Source: Aricia agestis
Lineage: Eukaryota > Arthropoda > Insecta > Lepidoptera > Lycaenidae
Reading direction: 5' to 3'
DNA length: 64,000 bases
Assembly (NCBI RefSeq): GCF_905147365.1
Contig: NC_056407.1
Location: forward strand, 19,079,980-19,143,979
This document shows positions 55,767 to 64,000 of the stretch, in pieces. Under the pieces are notes generated by a model. The model was not told where the DNA came from and did no database searches. It was given only the letters and a program-made list of their open reading frames with translations. Position 1 is the stretch's first letter, and each line of letters starts with the position of its first letter. The translations under genes were made by a program, and so were the position numbers.

Positions 55767-55954
55767 CAAGACATCAAGTAGTACCTTTCAGCAAAACCGG
55801 TTCATCGATTTGGGCGTAAAGAGGTACAGACAGACAGACAGACAGTATCTCATTTATAATATTATTAGTATTGATCAGCATCGATGATAGATAGTGATGA
55901 TTGACACTCTATTTTTTTAGTAGTATCGAAACTAAGTATTCATAATAGAATATA

Positions 55955-56213
55955 CAGGGTGTAACAAAAATAAGTGATAATACTTTAGGGTGTGTACGTG
56001 TTCCTTGTAGAGAATTCACTGTGAAAGTAGCAGCGCTGAAAGACTAAAATTTTTTTTCACTTTTGTATGGGGGAAACTCATGACGCTCGGGCGCTTGTCC
56101 ATACAAAAGTGAAAAAAAAAATCGTCTTTCAGCGCTGCTACTTTCACAGTAAACTCTCTACAAGGAACACGTACACACCCTAAAGTATTATCACTTATTT
56201 TTGTTACACACTG
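55955..56213. mobile_element. Palindromic MITE E, full length
   Basis: CAGGGTGTAACAAAAATAAG ends, TA target, 259 bp. Confidence 0.75.
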
Positions 56214-56296
56214 TAGACAGTCCCCTAGGTAAAGCCACAAACATCCAAATATCTAAATCCCGGAAGTACTACACTACATCAAAACTAATACTTATA

Positions 56297-56555
56297 CAGG
56301 GTGTAACAAAAATAAGTGATAATATTTTAGGGTATGTACGTGTTCCTTGTAGAGAGTTCACTGTGAAAGTAGCAGCTCTGAAAGACGAAAATTTTTTTTC
56401 ACTTTTGTATGGGCAAGGGCCCGAGCGTCACGAGTTTACCCATACAAAAGTGAAAAAATTTTTTGGTCTTTCAGCGCTGCTACTTTCACAGTGAACTCTC
56501 TACAAGGAACACATACACACCCTAAAGTATTATCACTTATTTTTGTTACACCCTG
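56297..56555. mobile_element. Palindromic MITE E inside a 25-base palindromic target
   Basis: Same family, 259 bp, TA target. The flanks 56272-56296 and 56556-56580 are perfect inverted repeats of each other (25 bases), so the insertion sits in the middle of a palindrome. Confidence 0.78.
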
Positions 56556-57063
56556 TATAAGTATTAGTTTTGATGTAGTGCGCAAAAATGAATTATACGC
56601 CACACGGGGAGTCCCCGCAGCCGAGACAACAACTAATGAAAGTTACAAGTCGATACGTGTTCGGTACACCGCCTGCGGGGATTGCCTGCGTGCTGTATAA
56701 TACCGACCGTGATATCGACCAATGAAATTCATCGGTCGATATACAGCTTGCGGGACGCGAGTCAAATACATTTTCATTATTCAATTTCAATTCACAAGTG
56801 CTTGTTGTAGTAGAAAGACATGCGGTATATCGACTAATGAAAATGGTTCCCCGAATGCGGGCCCGTTGGCATGCGTTTCAGAATTAATCTCCCGCACCCC
56901 GTATGCGGACCCTATCGACCAGTGCACAAATTGCGCGGCGTGTAAACCTCTGTATAAAGACAACAAAACATTTTTTTATTTAAAGTAGTAGGTAACTATT
57001 TGTTTTTCACAATGTATACACACAGACAAATACATTATTTTCATAAATTTGAAAAGTATAATA

Positions 57064-58548
57064 TGACTAGCTGTTGCCCGCGACTTCGTCCGCGTGGACT
57101 TCAGTTTATAGCGCGCGGTGTTAATAAAATTGGTGTCAAAAGCTTTTTAAAACCCTGGTACCCCTTAAATCAAAATACCCAAAACAGCCGTGTAGTGTGC
57201 ACATAATATGATTTTTTTTAAATTAAACTTTTTTATACCTTTTAAAGCTTATTTAGCGTTACACAACTTAGCTGCATAATGCATTACAGAACTTTAGCTT
57301 TGCCCAATAGCCAATAACCATAGGCCATAAACTATTTAGTATTTATTATTGGTAGACTGTTAGTGGCGTGGCGCGATCTAGGCGAGATCGCGCTATCGCT
57401 TGCTCATATGTATTTCTATAAGAGGTGGTACCATGTTGAGATAATCGAAATTTTGAGATAATATTTCGATTCTTTCGATTGTTATACATGTTATTAAATA
57501 ACTCACGTACCAACATAGAGACCAGAAACAACACTATTAGCGCCATCGGTTCCAGTTTTTGGAACTAACTTAATTTGAACAAATTTACGCATAAACACCC
57601 CCTTACAACCCCTTTTTCCAGTAAGAAGTAGCCTATGACCTTTCTCAGGCTTTCGACTATCTGTGTACAAAATTTCATTACAATCGGTTCAGTAGTTTTG
57701 GCGCTGTTGTTTTTGAATTTGATATCTAATCTAAGTTGGTAGGTGAGTTCTTAATTAATAACGTGTATAACAATCGAAAGAATCGAAAAGCTTAGCTCAA
57801 AATGGTACCACCTCTTATAAAAATACGCATGAGCAAGCAACAGCGCGATCTAGGGGGACTCTTAGCGCCATCTATTTTGAGTTTTTGGAACTAACTTAAT
57901 TTGACCCAATTTACGCATTTTCACCCCCTTACAACCCCCCCTTTTCCATTTAAAAAGTAGCCTATGTCCTTTCTCAGGCTTTAGACTATCTGTGTACAAA
58001 ATTTCATTACAATCGGTTCAGTAGTTTTGGCGTGAAAGCGAGACAGACAGAGATACTTTCGCATTTATAATATTAGTATAGAGCCTATGTCCTTTCTCAG
58101 GCTTTACACTATCTGTGTACAAAATTTCATTACAATCGGTTCAGTAGTTTTGACTTTTGGGGTGAAAGCGAGACAGACAGACAGACAGAGATACTTTCGC
58201 ATTTATAATATTAGTATAGAACGTGTATAACAATCGAAAGAATCGAAAAACCTGACTTGACATGGTACCACCTCTTATAGAAATACGCATGAGCAAGCAA
58301 TAGCGCGATCTAGGGGACTCTTGGCGCCATCTATTTTGAGTTTTTGGAACTAACTTAATTTGACCAAAATTATGCATTTTTACCCCCTTACAACCCCCTT
58401 TTCCAGTTAAAAAGTAGCCTATGTCCTTTCTCAGGCTTTAGACTATCTGTGTACAAAATTTCATTACAATCGGTTCAGTAGTTTTGGCGTGAAAGCGAGA
58501 CAGACAGACAGACAGAGATACTTTCGCATTTATAATATTAGTATAGAT
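57064..58548 (-). mobile_element. Array of Helitron-like fragments, minus orientation
   Basis: CTAG end at 57064-57067, then three repeats of a module reading GTCCTTTCTCAGGCTT...TTTCATTACAATCGGTTCAG...TTTATAATATTAGTATAGA (near 57630, 57965, 58085 and 58425), interleaved with a CTCTTATAGAAATACGCATG module (57410, 57815, 58270). The first two of these modules are partial or interrupted. Confidence 0.6.
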
Positions 58549-58988
58549 AATATTCTAACGTATTAAAAACTATAAACAAAAACATACTAACTAATAAGTA
58601 TGATTAGTTTTATGTTACAATAAAGTAAAAAATAAAACGCCATCTGTTGAATCGTATTAGAACTAAAATGTTCATTCCATCGATATATTTCTGGATTTTT
58701 TATAATATTATTATACATAAAATATGTTTAAGATTTTTGAAATTTTATTTTAATACACATCCAAGACCCAGGAACATTGAAAACTTTTTGTTCCGCCTGC
58801 GGGACTCGAACCCAGGACCCCCGGGATGAGCGCTGGCCACGCGCAATGCGAATTCATTTTCATCGATATTTTCATGGAAATAAGATATTTTCCCACATCA
58901 AAATGTAGCCTATGTCCTTTCTCAGACTCTAGAATAACTGTATACAAAATTTCATTGCAATCGGTTCAGTAGTTTTGGCGTGAAAGCA

Positions 58989-59019
<31 letters not shown>

Positions 59020-59593
59020 GATACTTTCGCATTTATAATATTATAGTATGGATTTATAATATTAGTATGGATAGTATGGATTAGAAATGCAGTAGGAGTT
59101 CTATAAGATAAGATAGATTGATTATTATTATACCAAGTGATTATATTATTAAACATAATATTCTAACGTATTAAAAACTATAAACAAAAACATACTAACT
59201 AATAAGTATGATTAGTTCTATGTTACAATAAAGTAAAAAATAAAACGCCATCTGTTGAATCGTATTAGAACTAAAATGTTCATTCCATCGATATATTTCT
59301 GGATTTTTTATAATATTATACATAAAATATGTTTAAGATTTTTGAAATTTTATTTTAATACACATCCAAGACCCAGGAACATTGAAAACTTTTTGTTCCG
59401 CCTGCGGGACTCGAACCCAGGACCCCCGGGATGAGCGCTGGCCACGCGCAATGCGAATTAATTTTCATCGATATTTTCATGGAAATAAGATATTTTCCCA
59501 CATCAAAATGTAGCCTATGTCCTTTCTCAGACTCTAGAATAACTGTATACAAAATTTCATTGCAATCGGTTCAGTAGTTTTGGCGTGAAAGCA

Positions 59594-59628
<35 letters not shown>

Positions 59629-59660
59629 GATACTTTCGCATTTATAATATTAGTATGGAT
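58549..59660 (-). repeat. Near-identical tandem repeat of about 604 bp (two copies)
   Basis: 58549-59058 and 59153-59660 align almost without difference (one 3-bp TTA length change near 58706 and one C/A change near 58853/59460). Each unit has a tRNA-like SINE head in minus orientation (B-box reverse GGGACTCGAACC) and a CAGA microsatellite followed by TTTATAATATTAGTATGGAT. It looks like a recent local duplication of a composite repeat. Confidence 0.75.
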
Positions 59661-59973
59661 TGTCTGTCTATATTTATTTATCATTTCGATTGTAAGCTCA
59701 TGAAAATGCGGCCCGTTTAATATGTATAGGCTGTGAGCCTTAATAAAACTGCCGCTACACTTAGACTTGCTGGCGACTTCGGAACCAATCTCAATAAATG
59801 CCTTTTCTATTATCTTTAGAAGCGAGTATGGTAATAATATTCTTCTTAACACCACATAGGAAAATAGAAGCTATGTTTTATAAACTAAAACCAATATTGG
59901 TTTCGTTCTTTTATTTAGTTAAATAATTGTCAAAGATATAATAAAATATCATTTTTATGCATAGGTTTTTACG

Positions 59974-60250
59974 TAGAGCGTCCGTGGCCTAATGGGTAGG
60001 GCCTTCGGTTGGCACTCCTAGAGGGTGCAGGTTCGAACCCGGGTGGAGGCGTGTACCTATAGGCTATAAGACATTTTCTGATCTCAAGTACATAATACGG
60101 ACGCTCGTATGGTGAAGGAAAACATCGTGAGGAAACCCGCACATAGTTGGTCCCAGACGTATTGACTAGTTCTTTCCTCTGGACTAGGCCGACTATGATG
60201 CGAGAATGCCGTATGCGCTTGGGCAACCATACGGACATTTAAAAATATTG
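59974..60250 (+). mobile_element. tRNA-headed SINE, second family
   Basis: The head has TGGCCTAATGGGTAGGG (A-box-like) and GGTTCGAACCC (B-box), followed by a body with GGAAAACATCGTGAGGAAAC, a phrase common in insect SINEs. The 3' end is not sharply defined. Confidence 0.7.
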
Positions 60251-60700
60251 TCCCAGGCACTACAGTATTTAAAGAGTGGTTACTTCGCTCTGAAAAATAC
60301 TGTATAAATCATCCACAACGGATGTAAGGGCCTAGTTTACGATTTACATTGACTCAGCACCACACCCCGAGCCGAAGTTTGCGGAACTAAAACAACGTAA
60401 TCGTTAGATGAATGTTAGGTGTTTTTAATTACGGAATTTCTTTATTCGGTCGCCACTCTCGAAGTCTGCGATAAAATAACTTAAAACTTAATAACTTAAA
60501 AATCACAAAAATATGCAATTTTGCAGAGATAAAATAATACATAGTTTTCTTCCTCCAAAACTCGATACATGAAATACTGAAAACATGAAAATTAATTCAA
60601 AATACCAAATGTTTCAGTTTACTATTCGGAGACAATCTTCACTATAAAACAGAGTTAAATTATATTCCATCCGTGCTGTTACACAACAAATCGTTATATT
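60250..60700. other. Intergenic, nothing recognised
   Basis: Between the SINE and the Helitron remnant. No coding or repeat signal that I can support. Confidence 0.4.
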
Positions 60701-60701
60701 G

Positions 60702-62236
60702 TCTACACTACTATTATAAAGAGAAAAGATTTGATTGTTTGTTTGTCTTGAATAGGCTCCGAAACTACTGGACCGATTTGAAAAATTCTTTTACCATTGG
60801 AATTCTACATTAATCCTGCTGAACATAGGCTAAATTTTATTTTGGAAAAAGTTAGGGTTCCGTAAGATATTTGGGATTTTCGGACGCAAGGTGAAAAAAA
60901 TCAACCAGAAATGTTACTTTTTTCGCGTACGCCGCCTACACTATAAAAGATAGAACAATAAAATATTCTAAATAATTGTAGATCTTTTATATATTTATAA
61001 AAAAGTCCGCGACACACTATACCTATCTATGTTGAGTGAGGCACAATAACCATTTTTTTATTAAAAAATCTTGAAATGTTTTTGGACTACATTTAAATGC
61101 CTTTATTTTACTCATGGCATTAATTCTTATCAAAATAAATTATTCCATTACTAAGTACAGTTAATGTAGATAATATTTGGTCTGTGAATGATTAAAATTG
61201 GACATTTGGTTTTAATGTTATGGCGAAATTAAAATATTACGATTTCTGCTGCAAGTTGCGAATTGGGCGTCGTCAAGGCGCGCCGCGCAGGTGTGCTCGC
61301 CCGGATTTACCCTGATATGGAGAATTTGCACCAGAAGGACCTTCATTGGTTGTGTTCAATAGTCTCACAATTGTGATTGTATTCTAGGGCAATAGGAATG
61401 ATACTGTAAACGAAATAAACAATCTAATTTTACAAAAAGTTCATGGTGAAATAAAGACCTACAAATCGATCGACATCGTCACTAATATCGAAGATGCAGT
61501 TACCCACAGGAGTTTTTGAGTTCGCTGAATCCTTCTGGACTTCCGCCAATTGAACTGACATTAAAAATCGGAATCCCAATCATGCTTTTGAGAAATTTAT
61601 GCCCACCAAGTATGTGCCATGAGACAAGGCTGCTTATTAAAGAATTAAAGGACAATTTAATTGTAGCTATCACCGGCCCAGCAGCTGGTTAACTAGCTCA
61701 TATACCGAGGATACCGATGATTCCGACTGATCTGCCAATCCCATTTAAACGGCTTCAAACAAAATATCTTTCGCGTTGACTATTAACAAGTCCCAAGGTC
61801 AGACTTTCAAATTAGTAGGTATCGATCTACGAAAATAATGTTTTACTCATGGTCAACTATACGTTGGCCTATCTCGAGTTGGAGCTGCTGATAATCAATT
61901 TATTTTGCTGCCACAAAATAAAACAACATCAAATATCGTTTACAGGTAAGCATAAAATAATAAAGCATAAAACTACAAAAAAAAAACATAAAATACTTTA
62001 CACAAAAAAAATTGTATATTCTGTAGGCAAGGATAAAATAATCAAACATAACACTTAAAATATAAAAAAAATACAATAAAAATGTGTATAATAATTATAA
62101 TATAGTAGTTACAGGCTAAATAGTGTAAACCATTTTTATGTTCTGCTTAACATAAAGATTGACTAAGAAATAAAGATTGAAAAAAAAATATTTAAAAATC
62201 AATGTCCACCCGTGCGAAGCCGGGGCGGGCCACTAG
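60702..62236 (+). mobile_element. Helitron remnant with both ends and a broken helicase
   Basis: It starts TCTACACTACTATTATAAAG and ends GGGGCGGGCCACTAG followed by T, that is TC...CTAG with a GC-rich stem near the 3' end, as expected for Helitrons. It contains the C-terminal part of a Pif1-type helicase (61391-61949); the Rep/HUH portion is missing, so it is an internally deleted autonomous element. The left neighbour base is G rather than the usual A. Confidence 0.7.
61391..61949 (+). pseudogene. Pif1-like helicase fragment of a Helitron, frameshifted
   Basis: Three frames in turn read NDTVNEINNLILQKVHGEIK, then LNPSGLPPIELTLKIGIPIM with LLRNLCPP, then LTINKSQGQTFKLVGIDLR and HGQLYVGLSRVGAADNQFIL. 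The order, with INKSQGQT followed by YVGLSR, is the C-terminal helicase block of Helitron/Pif1 proteins. At least two frameshifts and three in-frame stops are seen. The missing N-terminal part would have carried the Walker motifs and HUH nuclease. Confidence 0.8.
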
Positions 62237-62498
62237 TCCTATATCAACATAGCATCGAAATGTAACAGAGGACTGAGGATCCAATCATAATATATTTTAG
62301 GACAACTAACTTATCTAAGGAACTTTAGTCATAGAACTTGTGTCGTAGATTATAAGGGTCGCAGTTGAAGGTAGATTAGGAAAATATCAATTTTGTCAGA
62401 TTTTCCCTTATTTGTCCAACTTTGTTTTTTATCTCAACGAGGAAAATGATTTAAAGTTACACATAAATACGCCTAAAGATTTAGGTTTTATATAAGAA

Positions 62499-63831
62499 CT
62501 AGATGTCCCGCGCGGCTTCGCCCGCGTAAATTAGGAATTTTACAGAAACCGTACATTTTCCCATAAAAAATATTTTCCCCGTTTTTCCCGCATTTTCCTG
62601 AGTTTCTTCGGTCGTATTAGTCTTAGCGTGATAATATATTATATAATATAGCCTCGATAAATGACCAATCTAACACTGAGATAAGTTCTTAAATCGGACC
62701 TGTAGTTCCTGAGATTGACGCGTTCAAACAAACATACTCTTCAATGTTATTATATTAGGTAGGTATAGATTTTTTTTATCTATGGACGCTTCACACCGGG
62801 TCAGTCTGGCCCCGTGGTAAGTACCTGATGGACTTGTGTTACAGGTACCAGACAACGGAAATATATTTAATACTTTTATACTATACATATATTTAAGATT
62901 TTTATTATATGATACACATATCATTATAATATAAGTAAGTAATATAAGTAATAAGTATTTAGATATTTAAACATTAAAGAGACTGTAACTTGCAGTCAAA
63001 CTACGTAAGCAGTTTTGCAGGAAGTGTATAACTGTTATGTATATTATAAGAGAAAAGAAATAAATAAATAAAAAATAAATATTTAATACACATCCATGAC
63101 CCAGGAACTTTGAAAACTTTTTGTTCCGTCGGCGGGATTTGAACCCGCAACCTCCGGCTTGAGCTACCAACGCGCTCACCACTGAGCCACAGAGGTCGTC
63201 AAACTATTTTTAGAAATAAAATAAAGATTTTTTTTTAATTATCGCTTGACAAACTCGAGTCTCGATCTAAAAGACTATGAAATGGTATAATATGGTAGTG
63301 ATGATGATGATGATGATGATGAATGTAATTTGCATAGTAGCATATGATTCCTGTTCTTAAAACAACGCCGAAACTCCCAAACTTGTATCTATAAAGAATC
63401 AGGAGTTCTCTCAGCACCTTCCGAACCACGGTATACCAGGTATATCTCGGTGCAAAATCTTACTTGTTGGTAGCATATGCTTAGAATACTTCTCACGAAA
63501 CCGAAGTCACCACACGTTTCCCTATAAGTTTTGAGGAGTTCCCTCGATTACTTATGGATCCTTCATCAGATCACCACTTTTGTGAATATAAAAATCGGGT
63601 AACATACGGCGGAGTAATTGTTGAATATAAGAAAACGAACATAACACCTCCCCCATTTTGAAAGTCGGTTAAAATTGTAGCCTATGTGTTATTCTGATGT
63701 ATAAGCTATATTATTGTAAAGTTTCACTAAAATCCGTTCAGTAGTTTTTGCGTGAAAGAGTAACAAACATCCATACATCCATACATCCAAACAAACTTTC
63801 GCCTTTATAATATTAGTAGGATATAGCCTAT
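62499..63831 (-). mobile_element. Helitron-like repeat (family D) split by a SINE-bearing insertion
   Basis: Parts 62499-62770 and 63231-63831 together make one family D copy (CTAG end at 62499, TATTAGTAGGA at 63831). The segment between, bordered by runs of T on both sides, holds a tRNA-headed SINE. Confidence 0.65.
63050..63200 (-). mobile_element. tRNA-headed SINE, third family, minus strand
   Basis: Reading minus from 63200: TGGCTCAGTGGTGAGCG (A-box) and GGGTTCAAATCCC (B-box), then an AACAAAAAGTTTTCAAAGTT body. Degenerate copies of the body occur at about 58742-58850 and 59353-59460. Confidence 0.7.
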
Positions 63832-64000
63832 AATATATTATCACGCTAAGACCAATAGAAGCGGAGCACCAATGAAGAATGTTTCAAAATCGGGTGATTT
63901 TTCCTATTGTGCTGCGTAAACGATAAAAGTTTCGCAAAAAATGGCAGAATTTTCTTTATTTACCCATGAATTAGTTACTCTCTCGGGTCTGTGGCTGTTT

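Noticed and set aside
61849..62058. 69-residue frame after the helicase fragment
   Set aside because: Its first part overlaps the helicase block in another frame and the rest is lysine-rich low-complexity sequence.

Overview
The window looks like accessory-rich euchromatin from a lepidopteran insect. The evidence is a spliced fatty acyl-CoA reductase (FAR) gene pair with classic insect intron/exon structure, a Pao/BEL LTR retrotransposon, Helitron-like repeats of the TACTAATATTATAAA...CTAG type, tRNA-headed SINEs and many palindromic MITEs typical of moth and butterfly genomes. No prokaryotic feature is present. The species cannot be read from the sequence.

Layout: (1) 1-21835 is one unit of a segmental duplication. 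It carries the 3' six exons of FAR copy 1 (exons at 1-100, 1018-1119, 1966-2155, 3480-3586, 14518-14647, 16543-16762; the 5' part lies upstream of the window). Its introns are swollen by insertions, chiefly an intact Pao/BEL element (6568-13354) with 437-bp LTRs that look identical. (2) 21836-35255 is the spacer. It holds a broken two-exon THAP-domain gene fragment (22604-23414), a solo LTR (30443-30943), a decayed piggyBac-like element (33137-34152) and many MITE, SINE and Helitron fragments. (3) 35256-50811 is FAR copy 2, with ten recognisable exons that splice in frame into about 450 residues and include the Rossmann GxxGxxG and the YxxxK motifs. Its 3' part plus flank (43063-52733) is the second unit of the duplication. 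(4) 52734-64000 is repeat-dense intergenic DNA: palindromic MITEs, a tandem array of Helitron pieces, SINEs, and a Helitron-like element (60702-62236) with a frameshifted Pif1-type helicase remnant.

Biology: the two FAR copies probably encode fatty alcohol-forming enzymes (fatty acyl-CoA to alcohol, NADPH dependent), as used for cuticle/wax lipids or pheromone alcohols; which one cannot be told here. Because the duplicated units align through exons, introns and flanks, each copy serves as the empty-site control for insertions in the other. This lets target-site duplications, insertion mechanism and relative age be read directly. The most striking results are: a 3-bp-TSD transposon that replaced the C-terminus and stop codon of FAR copy 1; a SINE that inserted across a splice acceptor and duplicated it in FAR copy 2; a Helitron-like insertion with a clean A|T empty site; a pair of hAT-like elements of 209 and 40 bp sharing the same ends; and a palindromic MITE family with 7-bp target duplications in both copies seen.
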